This document shows positions 1 to 7,849 of a stretch of 64,000 nucleotides of DNA, one piece after another. Within the stretch, counting starts at the first letter, position 1; the number at the start of each line of letters is the position of its first letter. Made by a program: the position numbers and the translations under genes. Under the pieces are notes generated by a model. It was given only the letters and a program-made list of their open reading frames with translations. It searched no databases and was not told the origin of the DNA. The DNA lies in assembly GCA_027623235.1 (NCBI GenBank), contig JAQBVJ010000001.1, positions 62,001-126,000 on the forward strand, given 5' to 3'. Source of the stretch: Planctomycetota bacterium. Its GTDB lineage: Bacteria > Planctomycetota > Planctomycetia > Planctomycetales > Planctomycetaceae.

Positions 1-1237
1 GCCGCAGGATGTCTTTCAGACCGGCTCCGAAGAATTGAGCGTCCTTGATTCTCGCGCCACCAATCAACACAAAATGCTTTGATTCTGAATCATCGGGATC
101 CGCCCAGTGAAACTGAGCAAATCCGTCGAGCAGGCCTTCCTCAGCCGTCTTTGAGAGTGAGCTGAAAAAGTCTTTGACCGATTCCAGTTCCGGGACGTCC
201 TCCGGCAAGGTTTCGCGCGGAAGTTTGGCAAGGTCGCGACTCGCCTCTCCGGTGACGAATCCAAACAGCTCGGTCAGTGTCTTGCGATCGGTTTCGTTCA
301 TGAGCATCGACATCGACATGCTCATGGGCACCGTGTCGTCAATCGCTCCGCGGAAGTAACTCGGTTTCCCGATGCCCGCTTCCAGCTCATCGGCGAAACG
401 GCTGTCGTCTGCCGCACGGACGACGAATTCCAGGTAAGCCTGCTGCTTTTCCTTGTCGATTTTGATTCCAATCGTGAGCTCTTCCCCCTCTTTCAGGAGG
501 TTCTCAATCATGTGAAGCTGACTTTCGGCATTGGCACGCCGGATGCGGTAAGGGGCATCCGGTTCTTCGTCGCGCTGCTGCATCTGTGTCTGCAATGCCG
601 CCTTCACTGTGTTGAGAAGCAGTTCTTTGATCGCTTTCGGGGTCGTACTGAGATTCACGGAAGCGGCGATGTCATATCGATCGCTCAGCGCCCGGCTGAA
701 GATCGCCGGATCGACAAAGTCCTGTTCAAGATTTGCAGCATGTTCTGTGAGCAGCAGATAATTGTGCTGAATGATGCCGGCCTGTTTACCACCACGACGT
801 GGAATGAACTCGTAAGCCCCTTCCTCGCCAGGAACTGGCTTCAGCTCGGCACGCATCGTGGCGACGGTCTGCGTCAACTCACCGATGTCCTCAACGGGCA
901 CGTAGCCGACCGGGATCGGAGTCGGGATAAAACCCTGCTCCAGAAAGATCATCATGCCCATGGGGCGTTTGTGGTCGACGCCCTTCAGGTCTCGAACATT
1001 CGCCAGCTGGGAAGCCACCAGATCGGTAATCTCGTTCCGGCCGATCAGGCCGAACAGGAAATCGATGTCTCCCATCACGCGTTCGATGCTGGCCACATTA
1101 ATTGAAATGACGGGCGAGACTGGCTGATTCGTCTGGCTGCTGGGCTTGGCCGATGTTTGAGCCGACGAAACGGCAGGCAGGACGGCGATTGCCACCGCGA
1201 GTGCAGAAACAGTCAGTCGATTGAAAACGGCATTCAC
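1..1237 (-). CDS. Secreted protein of unknown function (3' end outside window)
   Basis: I do not recognise the family. The frame stays open from a GTG at 1237 to the window edge, giving about 412 residues of a longer protein. The GTG has a GAGGAG Shine-Dalgarno 8 bases upstream; the ATG four bases further in leads to an early stop, so GTG is the likely start. The N-terminus is a signal peptide (hydrophobic stretch LTVSALAVAIAVLPAVSSAQ, probably cleaved after SSA), so the protein is exported. The mature part has alternating short beta-type segments and a Met/Ser run near residue 310 (MSMSMSMLMN), with no catalytic motif that I can see. It lies 225 bases downstream of moxR on the same strand and could be cotranscribed. 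The reading frame is secure; the function is unknown. Confidence 0.75.
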   Translation of the reverse strand, partial: MNAVFNRLTVSALAVAIAVLPAVSSAQTSAKPSSQTNQPVSPVISINVASIERVMGDIDFLFGLIGRNEITDLVASQLANVRDLKGVDHKRPMGMMIFLEQGFIPTPIPVGYVPVEDIGELTQTVATMRAELKPVPGEEGAYEFIPRRGGKQAGIIQHNYLLLTEHAANLEQDFVDPAIFSRALSDRYDIAASVNLSTTPKAIKELLLNTVKAALQTQMQQRDEEPDAPYRIRRANAESQLHMIENLLKEGEELTIGIKIDKEKQQAYLEFVVRAADDSRFADELEAGIGKPSYFRGAIDDTVPMSMSMSMLMNETDRKTLTELFGFVTGEASRDLAKLPRETLPEDVPELESVKDFFSSLSKTAEEGLLDGFAQFHWADPDDSESKHFVLIGGARIKDAQFFGAGLKDILR

Positions 1238-1462
1238 GGCGTATTCTCCTCGGGAGCTGTGTATTGTTTTGTGTTTTTGATCGCTCAGACAGGAGTCCGG
1301 CCTGGCTCATCCTACCTGGCGGTCCTGCAAAAGGTTTCAACAATTTCTGGTCAACAGCCGGTCGGCGGTTGAATCGAGAAATCCGATCCTGCTCACAGAA
1401 CCGGATCCGCAATTCCCTCGACAATGTTTCAGACTGGTTCCGTAAAATCGAAATTCGATCCA

Positions 1463-2569
1463 CTACTCCTCTTTAAAGACTGCCGGCATTCGTGCCTTGA
1501 TCGCCGCTTGAGCTGCGTTCGCAGGAATCAGCTTGATCAGTCGGCGCACGATTTCGTCGGTCGTCACTCCTTCTGCTTCGGCGTTGAAATTTGTCACGAT
1601 GCGGTGCCGCAGCACCGGAGCCGCCACCGCAGCGACGTCTTCGTGACTCACCCAGGTCCGCCCCTTGAGCATCGCCCGGGCTTTCGCACCGAGAATCAGA
1701 AACTGGCTGGCACGTGGCCCGGCCCCCCAGCTGACGTATTGACTGATGAAGTCCGGCACGTTGCCCTTCTCACGGCGGGTCAGCCGGGCAAACTGCATCG
1801 CATACCGGATGACATGATCGGCCACGGGAATACGCCGCACCGTTTCCTGCAGCGAGCGAATTTCCTCAACTCCCAGCACCTTTTTAGTTTCCGGCGGAGA
1901 AGTCGTCGTTGTCTGCCGGACGATTTCAAACTCTTCGTCCTCTTCCGGGTAGTCGACGAAGACCTGAAACATGAACCGATCCAGTTGAGCTTCGGGCAGC
2001 GGATACGTCCCTTCCTGCTCGATCGGATTCTGAGTGGCGAGGACGAAAAACGGCTCCGGCAAGCGATGCTTCCGCCCTCCGGCCGTCACCTGGTGTTCCT
2101 GCATCGCCTCGAGCAGAGCGGCCTGAGTCTTTGGCGGAGTCCGATTCACTTCGTCCGCAAGGAGCACGCTGGCAAAGATCGGCCCTTCGATAAACCGAAA
2201 CTCGCGGGCACCGGTCGACCGGTCCTCCTGGATGACTTCCGTGCCGGTGATGTCACTCGGCATGAGGTCCGGCGTGAACTGAACTCGATTAAACGACAGG
2301 TCCAGCGTCTCGGCGAGGGTTCTCACCATGAGCGTCTTAGCGAGACCGGGCACACCGACCAGCAGACAGTGTCCGCCGGCAAACATCGCGATGAGCAGTT
2401 CCTCAATGACCTTTTTCTGCCCGATGATCGTGCGGGAAAGCTCTGCCGAGATTTTTTTGAACGCCTCGGCCATTTTTTCGACAGACTGCAGATCGGATTC
2501 ACTGGGTGAAAAGTCTGCCGATGCCGCGGGAATTTCGCTCACGCTGTTCGTCCTGAGTCGTTCTGTCAT
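1463..2569 (-). CDS. MoxR-family AAA+ ATPase
   Basis: MoxR ATPases are AAA+ chaperone-like proteins, usually acting with von Willebrand or DUF58 partners in the maturation or stability of membrane and secreted complexes. This 368-residue protein has Walker A GVPGLAKT (72-79), Walker B ending in LLADE (139-140), and the MoxR hallmark ATQNPIEQEGTYPLPEAQLD with the arginine-finger region after it. Length and motif order are normal for the family. The ATG used has no clear Shine-Dalgarno; a GTG 10 codons further in has AGGA in front of it and is an alternative. The usual partners, DUF58 and a TgpA-type transglutaminase, are not here but at 53.0-57.0 kb. Its neighbours are a histone-like protein upstream and a secreted protein downstream, both on the same strand. 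Confidence 0.92.
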   Translation of the reverse strand: MTERLRTNSVSEIPAASADFSPSESDLQSVEKMAEAFKKISAELSRTIIGQKKVIEELLIAMFAGGHCLLVGVPGLAKTLMVRTLAETLDLSFNRVQFTPDLMPSDITGTEVIQEDRSTGAREFRFIEGPIFASVLLADEVNRTPPKTQAALLEAMQEHQVTAGGRKHRLPEPFFVLATQNPIEQEGTYPLPEAQLDRFMFQVFVDYPEEDEEFEIVRQTTTTSPPETKKVLGVEEIRSLQETVRRIPVADHVIRYAMQFARLTRREKGNVPDFISQYVSWGAGPRASQFLILGAKARAMLKGRTWVSHEDVAAVAAPVLRHRIVTNFNAEAEGVTTDEIVRRLIKLIPANAAQAAIKARMPAVFKEE

Positions 2570-2651
2570 GAGTGGCGAGCGTTCAACGCCAGCCTGTCTG
2601 CTTCACAGTAGTGCCGTCGCCGGGCGCCGTAAAGCCGCGCCGAATTCCCGG

Positions 2652-3188
2652 TTACCGACGTTTCAGCTGCTGCTCCATCAGCTCCTTGAACTCCTTCGCA
2701 AATTTCTCGTCGCCTTTCAGGCAGCGTTTCTGAAGAGCCAGCACTTTTCGAATTCGGGCGACCGCCTGAACCATCGGTGCGGTCAGCTTCTGGACGATCT
2801 CGTCCGGCCCGTGGCCCTCCAGATCGCGCAGAGTCGCAACTTTGAGAAACTCAAAGACCTGCCGCACTTCATAGTCTTTCAGAAAAAGCTCATCGAGTTT
2901 CGAGTCCAGTGTGACCTTCGGCCGACCCAGCGGCATCGGCCGCGCGGCTTTCTTTGCGACCTTCTTTTTCCCTGCAGATTTCCTGGCGGATGCCGTCTTC
3001 TTTGTCGTTTTGCGAGCTGCCTTCTTTTTCGAAGCCTTCCTGGCGGACTTTTTTGCAGCCGTCTTTTTGACAGCAGGTTTCTTCGTCGAGACTTTCCTGC
3101 CCGCCCGCTTCGCCGTCTTCTTTCGAGTCGCCTTCTTCGCGGCCGTCTTCTTTCTGGCAGCCTTCTTCCCAGCCTTCTTTTTTGCCAT
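2652..3188 (-). CDS. Histone H1-like Lys/Ala-rich protein with C-terminal helical domain
   Basis: A 178-residue basic protein. Residues 1 to about 84 are almost wholly Lys, Arg, Ala and Thr in short AAKK/ARKK units, like the tails of histone H1 and bacterial H1-like proteins, and probably bind nucleic acid by charge. Residues about 90-178 form a different, mixed-charge domain with the pattern LFLKDYEVRQVFEFLKVATL followed by a second helical pair. That resembles helix-hairpin-helix domains of the RNA polymerase alpha C-terminal type, but this is inference. The start at 3188 is preceded by AGGAG with 8 bases spacing; an in-frame ATG seven codons upstream lacks one. It sits between DUF1501 and moxR on the same strand. 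Nucleoid compaction or transcription coupling is plausible; neither is shown. Confidence 0.8.
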   Translation of the reverse strand: MAKKKAGKKAARKKTAAKKATRKKTAKRAGRKVSTKKPAVKKTAAKKSARKASKKKAARKTTKKTASARKSAGKKKVAKKAARPMPLGRPKVTLDSKLDELFLKDYEVRQVFEFLKVATLRDLEGHGPDEIVQKLTAPMVQAVARIRKVLALQKRCLKGDEKFAKEFKELMEQQLKRR

Positions 3189-3230
3189 GACGCGACTCCT
3201 GGATGCCATCTCAAGACGAGCAGAATCTGC

Positions 3231-4670
3231 TTACACGATTTCGTCGATCACTTTGCCGTGGACCAGCGTCAGCCTCTCGTTCCGCCCAAGGTGAGGGAAG
3301 CTCAGCTCGTCCTGCTGCAGCCCCAGTTGATGCAGGATTGTCGTGTGAATGTCGCGGAAGTGGAGTGGCTTTTCGACCGCTCGCAGTCCGATCTCGTCCG
3401 TCGCTCCGACGACCGTTCCTCCGCGGATTCCTCCGCCGGCCATCCACATCGAAAATCCCAGATTGTGATGATCCCGTCCGAGCGACGATTGCGCCTCGGG
3501 CGAGCGACCGAACTCGCCGCCCCACACGACGAGCGCTGAGTCCAGCAGACCGCGCCGTTTGAGATCCGTCAGCAGCGCGGCGATCGGCTGGTCGACGTGC
3601 TTTGCCATGCGGAGATGGTTTTCCTCGATGTCACCATGGGCGTCCCACTGCATGTTGCCCGGCCCGCCTCCGGAAACGACGACCGAAAACCGAACGCCGT
3701 TCTCGACCAGTCGCCGCGCGAGCAGGCAGCGCCGCGCGTAATCGTCGGTCTCTTCCTGGCCGACTCCGTACAGGTCGAGCGTGTCTTTCGTCTCGCCGCT
3801 GATGTCGAACACGGCGGGAGCCCGCGTCTGCATCTTGAAGGCCAGGTCGTACGTGTTAATCCTCGCCGTCAGCTCATCGTCCAGCGTCGTCGTGCCGGCC
3901 CCGTTCAGCTTGCGGATCAGGTCGACCGTTTGCTGCCGCTGGCTCAGCGTGACTCCCTTCGGCAGACTGAGGTTCCGCACGGGAGTCTCGCCCGCGCGCA
4001 GCATCGTCGGCTGGTAAACCGACGGCAGAAACCCGTTGGCGTACATCGGCTGCCCGGCTTCAAGAGCGCCTTTCGGATCGGCCATGACGACGTAAGACGG
4101 CAGCGAATCGCTTTCCGAACCGAGCCCGAAGACCGCCCAGGAACCCATACTGGGAAAGCCGGGAAACGTCCGCCCGGAAAACAGCTCATACTGAGCCGCC
4201 GAGTGGACAACCTTGTCGCAGTAGCACGACCGGATCACGGCGAGATCGTCGACTCGGCGTGACAGATGCGGGAAGAGGTCCGAAACCTCGATGCCGCTCT
4301 CGCCGTACTTTGCAAATCGTCGCTTCGTCCCCAGTAGCTTCGCGTCCGACTTCACGAACTGATATTTGGCATCGCCAAACGACGCGGGCCGACGTTGACC
4401 GTTGAGCTTGTTGAGCAGCGGCTTCGGATCGAACGTCTCAACCTGGGATGGTCCTCCGGCCATAAACAGAAAGATAACGCTCTTCGCGGGAGCGTGTTGC
4501 TGGTGCGGAGGCCTCGCCGCGAGCGGGTTCGCAACCGCCTCTTCCTGAGCCAGCATCGCGGCCAGAGCCGTCGTCCCGAACCCACAAAACGCGTCGCTCA
4601 GAAAACGACGACGCTGAAGCGGGCGGGCCGCCTGGAGATCCGCAGACAGGTTTGGCGAGGAATCGATCAT
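3231..4670 (-). CDS. DUF1501 family protein, Tat-exported
   Basis: DUF1501 proteins are abundant in planctomycetes, are related to the sulfatase/alkaline phosphatase fold, and are usually exported beside DUF1549/DUF1553 proteins; their substrate is not known. With the start at 4670 the protein has 479 residues. The N-terminus carries a twin-arginine signal (QRRRFLSDAFCGFGTTALAA) followed by the core SVIFLFMAGGPSQVETFDPK, and later WGGEFGRSPEAQ and GRDHHNLGFSMWMAGGG, all typical of the family. A longer frame reaches 4844, but the extra 58 residues look like non-coding translation and would bury the Tat signal. No DUF1549/1553 gene is adjacent, unlike the copy at 39.8 kb. The ceramidase-like gene starts divergently 218 bases away. 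Confidence 0.9.
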   Translation of the reverse strand: MIDSSPNLSADLQAARPLQRRRFLSDAFCGFGTTALAAMLAQEEAVANPLAARPPHQQHAPAKSVIFLFMAGGPSQVETFDPKPLLNKLNGQRRPASFGDAKYQFVKSDAKLLGTKRRFAKYGESGIEVSDLFPHLSRRVDDLAVIRSCYCDKVVHSAAQYELFSGRTFPGFPSMGSWAVFGLGSESDSLPSYVVMADPKGALEAGQPMYANGFLPSVYQPTMLRAGETPVRNLSLPKGVTLSQRQQTVDLIRKLNGAGTTTLDDELTARINTYDLAFKMQTRAPAVFDISGETKDTLDLYGVGQEETDDYARRCLLARRLVENGVRFSVVVSGGGPGNMQWDAHGDIEENHLRMAKHVDQPIAALLTDLKRRGLLDSALVVWGGEFGRSPEAQSSLGRDHHNLGFSMWMAGGGIRGGTVVGATDEIGLRAVEKPLHFRDIHTTILHQLGLQQDELSFPHLGRNERLTLVHGKVIDEIV

Positions 4671-4888
4671 CCCCGAAATCTTACCCGGCCCGAATCGGGA
4701 TCCCAAACTGGTCCGCAGATTCCAGCCGTGAAGCGGCTGGCCCGCAGTCCCTGCCGAATGCCACGCTGTCGGCATTTTGTCCCGAGACGAACGACTCCCG
4801 AGTCGGACGCGAGGCTTGAAGTCGCGCGTGGAGTCCGGCCACACTCAGCAGTGAATCATGACCCGCGGAATCTCAATGCGAGGCACTT

Positions 4889-6247
4889 ATGCGATCTGGA
4901 ATTCAAATCCTGTTTGGAATCGCGGTTTTCATCCTGTCCCTCTCCGCACCAGCGACCGCCGAGTTACGGGTCGGCGTGTTCGACATCGACGCGTCGCCGC
5001 CGATCGGCAGCCCGCTGGCGTACGACCCGACGAAGGAAGTCACATCACCGCTCAGCTTTCGCGGCATTGTGATTGCGGGATCCGGATCGCCGATCGTGCT
5101 GTGTGCCGTCGACTGGATCGGCATCGCGAATGAAGGTCAGGACGCGTTCAAAAGCCGCATCGCCGCCGCCGTCGAGACGCCGCAGAATCGAGTCGTCGTC
5201 CACACGCTCCACCAGCACGACGCGCCGCGCTGTGATTTCTCGGTCGAAGAACTGCTTCGAGAATACGGACTGAGCGGAACTGGCTTCGACCCGGCGTTCG
5301 CCTACGACGTGGCTCAGCGAGCGGCCGTTGCCGTGAAAAAAGCGCTCGATGAGGCTCAGCCGGTGACTCACATGGGCACCGGCACCGGCATCATCGAGAA
5401 AGTCGCGTCGAACCGCCGCATCCTGGGCGAGGACGGCAAGGTCATCCACGTTCGCTACACGGCCACAAAGGATCCGAAGCTTCGCGCGTTCCCTGCGGGG
5501 ACGATCGATCCCGAACTGAAATTGCTCAGCCTGTGGAATGGCGAGAAACCGATCGTCGCGCTGAGCTGGTACGCGACGCATCCTCAAAGTTACTACCGCA
5601 CCGGCGGAGCCAACCCGGACTTCCCCGGCATCGCCCGCAACATGAGGCAGACCTCAACCGGCGTGCCTCACGTCCACTTCAACGGAGCCGGCGGCAACAT
5701 CGGCGCGGGAAAGTGGAATGACGGATCGCACGAGAACCGGCAAATCCTCGCCGATCGAGTCTCCGCTGGAATGGAAAAGGCCTGGGACTCCACAAAGAAA
5801 ACGCCCGTCACGGCAGACGACGTTGCGTGGAATTTCGAGCCGGTCGTGCTCCCGGCGGCACCGCATCTCGATAAGAAAACGCTGCTCGCCGAACTGGCCG
5901 ATGAAAAAGCCACTCCGGCGGCGAAGTGGGCCGCCGGCTCGAACCTTCACTGGCTTCGCCGCTGCCTGGAAAAAGACACGATCGATATTGCCTGCCTCTC
6001 CATCGGAAAGGCTCGCGTGCTGCACATGCCAGGCGAACTTTTCGTTGAGTATCAGCTTTCCGCACAGAAACTGCGTCCGGATCTGTTTGTCGCGATGGCT
6101 GCTTACGGTGACTACGCGCCAGGGTACATCGGGACGGAAATCGCGTACAGGCAAGGTGGCTACGAGACAAGTGAGCGTGCCTCACGCGTCGCCCCCTCTG
6201 TCGAAAAGACCTTAATGGGTGCCGTAAAGAAGCTGCTGAAAAAGTGA
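4889..6247 (+). CDS. Secreted neutral/alkaline ceramidase-like protein
   Basis: This 452-residue protein resembles the N-terminal domain of neutral/alkaline non-lysosomal ceramidases, a family common as single-domain secreted proteins in planctomycetes. A signal peptide is clear (residues 1-24, ending SAPATA). The mature chain begins LRVGVFDIDASPPIGSPLAY, matching the conserved start of the family, and contains VHTLHQHDAPRCD and YATHPQSYY, His-rich stretches in the positions expected for metal binding. The Ig-like C-terminal domain of true ceramidases is absent, so the lipid substrate is uncertain; other amide or ester hydrolysis is possible. It precedes the AroD-AroE-like gene by 72 bases on the same strand and is divergent from DUF1501. 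Confidence 0.75.
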   Translation: MRSGIQILFGIAVFILSLSAPATAELRVGVFDIDASPPIGSPLAYDPTKEVTSPLSFRGIVIAGSGSPIVLCAVDWIGIANEGQDAFKSRIAAAVETPQNRVVVHTLHQHDAPRCDFSVEELLREYGLSGTGFDPAFAYDVAQRAAVAVKKALDEAQPVTHMGTGTGIIEKVASNRRILGEDGKVIHVRYTATKDPKLRAFPAGTIDPELKLLSLWNGEKPIVALSWYATHPQSYYRTGGANPDFPGIARNMRQTSTGVPHVHFNGAGGNIGAGKWNDGSHENRQILADRVSAGMEKAWDSTKKTPVTADDVAWNFEPVVLPAAPHLDKKTLLAELADEKATPAAKWAAGSNLHWLRRCLEKDTIDIACLSIGKARVLHMPGELFVEYQLSAQKLRPDLFVAMAAYGDYAPGYIGTEIAYRQGGYETSERASRVAPSVEKTLMGAVKKLLKK

Positions 6248-6319
6248 CACGCGATCAGCGAGTTTCTATGCTGCACCGCCAACGTCACTGGCCTGCCGAA
6301 CCTGCTTAAGAGCTGAACC

Positions 6320-7792
6320 ATGATCTGCATCTCTGTCACGCCCGCCTCGCGTACGTTCGCCAAAGTCGACCTCCTGAATGCCGCGCGGCAGTGCGACCTG
6401 GTCGAACTCTGCCTGGACCGATTGATCAAGGTGCCGGATGTTGGCGACCTGCTCGAAGGCATCAACAAGCCGATTCTGGTCTCCTGCCGGACCAAAAAAG
6501 ATGGAGGTCAATTCGAAGGCACCGACGAGCAGCGAATGGCGATCCTGCGGCAGGCGATCATCGCCAGCCCCGCCTACATCGAGCTTGACTTTGAAACCGC
6601 TCAAGCCATCCCAAGATTCGGCAAGGTCAAACGGGTCATCGCGTATACGAGCACCAAAAAAGCGTTTTCGAAGGAAGACATCGAAGAGATTTTTACGGAA
6701 GCCAAACAGCTCGATGCGGACATTGTGAAATTCACCTGGCCGACACCCACACTGGAAGCGGCCTGGCCGCTGCTGTCTGCCGTCTCGAAGAAACGCGAAC
6801 TGCCAGCGGTCGGGCTTGGACTCGGCCGAGCCGGCATGACGTTCTCACTGCTGGGCCGGAAATACGGCTCACCCTGGATCTACGCGGCTCTCGAAAAAGG
6901 CATGGAGGCATTCGACGAACAGGCGACGGTTGGGGAACTCGACGATATCTACCGATGGCGAGAAATCGACGACAAAACAGCATTCATCGGCGTCGTCGGG
7001 ATGGGTGCGTCCGAGACGGTCACCAGCCAGTGCATGAATTCTGTTTTCAGTTCACAGAATCTGAATGTTCGCTGTCTGCCTCTCATGAGCGAAAGTTTTG
7101 AGCGGCTCAAACAGATGGTCGGCTCACTGAAAATCAACGCCATCGTCACAAGCTGCGACCTTGGCGACGACATTGTTGCGATGGCCGATGAGCTCGAAGA
7201 GTCCGCTCAGCTCAGCCAGTACGCCGACCTGCTGCTGAATAAGGGTTCCGGCTGGATGGCCTACAACAGCGTCTGGCGAAGCGCCGTCAAGATGCTGGAA
7301 GGTTCTTTGTCCGGCGGAGCGAACGAAAAGCGGCCGCTCGACAAACAGAACGTCATCGTGATCGGTTCTGGCAGCCTGGCAAAAGCCATGATTTACGGGA
7401 TCAGCAAGAGAAAAGGTCTCGTCAGCGTGACGGCCCCGGACGACAAGGCGGCCACGAAACTCGCCGCCGAATTCGACGTCCGGTTCGTGCCGTTTGGAAA
7501 TCTCTACAACACGTTGTGCGATGTGATCGTGATTGCCGATCCCGATCTGAAAATCGGCAGCCACAAAACGGAGTTCAATCCGTCGTACATCATTCCCCGC
7601 ATGGCCATCTGCGATGTGACCGAGATGCCGTTTGACAGCCTCTTCATTCAGCAGGCTCGCGAACGGGGAGCGAAGATCGTTGAGCCGAAAGCGATCTACA
7701 TGAACCAGCTGTCGGCTCTGATCAAGTCGATTACCGGGAAAGCAGTGGAAGACAGCGAGTTCGCTCCGATCGTCGACGCAGCTCTGGCGTGA
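6320..7792 (+). CDS. AroD-AroE-like fusion (type I dehydroquinate dehydratase / shikimate dehydrogenase fold), catalytic residues altered
   Basis: A 490-residue two-domain protein. Residues 1-215 follow type I 3-dehydroquinate dehydratase: E29 in DLVELCLD, R57 in VSCRTKKDGG, and the Schiff-base lysine K137 in DADIVKF. Residues 220-490 follow shikimate dehydrogenase with a Rossmann motif VIVIGSGSLAKAM. By eye alignment to the E. coli enzymes, the dehydratase His143 is T110 (RVIAYTSTKK) and Arg213 is S176. In the dehydrogenase part the SxS shikimate-binding motif is lost, the catalytic Lys65 falls on L281 and Asp102 on V318 (YNSVW instead of the usual NTD). The order AroD-AroE is known as a bifunctional enzyme, so annotation transfer would call it that; the substitutions suggest a lost or changed activity. 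The frame is long and intact, so it is not an ordinary pseudogene. Confidence 0.8.
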   Translation: MICISVTPASRTFAKVDLLNAARQCDLVELCLDRLIKVPDVGDLLEGINKPILVSCRTKKDGGQFEGTDEQRMAILRQAIIASPAYIELDFETAQAIPRFGKVKRVIAYTSTKKAFSKEDIEEIFTEAKQLDADIVKFTWPTPTLEAAWPLLSAVSKKRELPAVGLGLGRAGMTFSLLGRKYGSPWIYAALEKGMEAFDEQATVGELDDIYRWREIDDKTAFIGVVGMGASETVTSQCMNSVFSSQNLNVRCLPLMSESFERLKQMVGSLKINAIVTSCDLGDDIVAMADELEESAQLSQYADLLLNKGSGWMAYNSVWRSAVKMLEGSLSGGANEKRPLDKQNVIVIGSGSLAKAMIYGISKRKGLVSVTAPDDKAATKLAAEFDVRFVPFGNLYNTLCDVIVIADPDLKIGSHKTEFNPSYIIPRMAICDVTEMPFDSLFIQQARERGAKIVEPKAIYMNQLSALIKSITGKAVEDSEFAPIVDAALA

Positions 7793-7849
7793 CGAGTGGC
7801 ATTCGGCAACTGCCCTGAAAGCCTCGCCACAGGCTGGAAGCCCGAGCGA

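Noticed and set aside
2328-3539. Plus-strand open frame crossing moxR, the histone-like gene and DUF1501
   Set aside because: It runs antisense through three genes; its Phe/Leu/Arg-rich part is just the complement of the Lys/Ala repeat.
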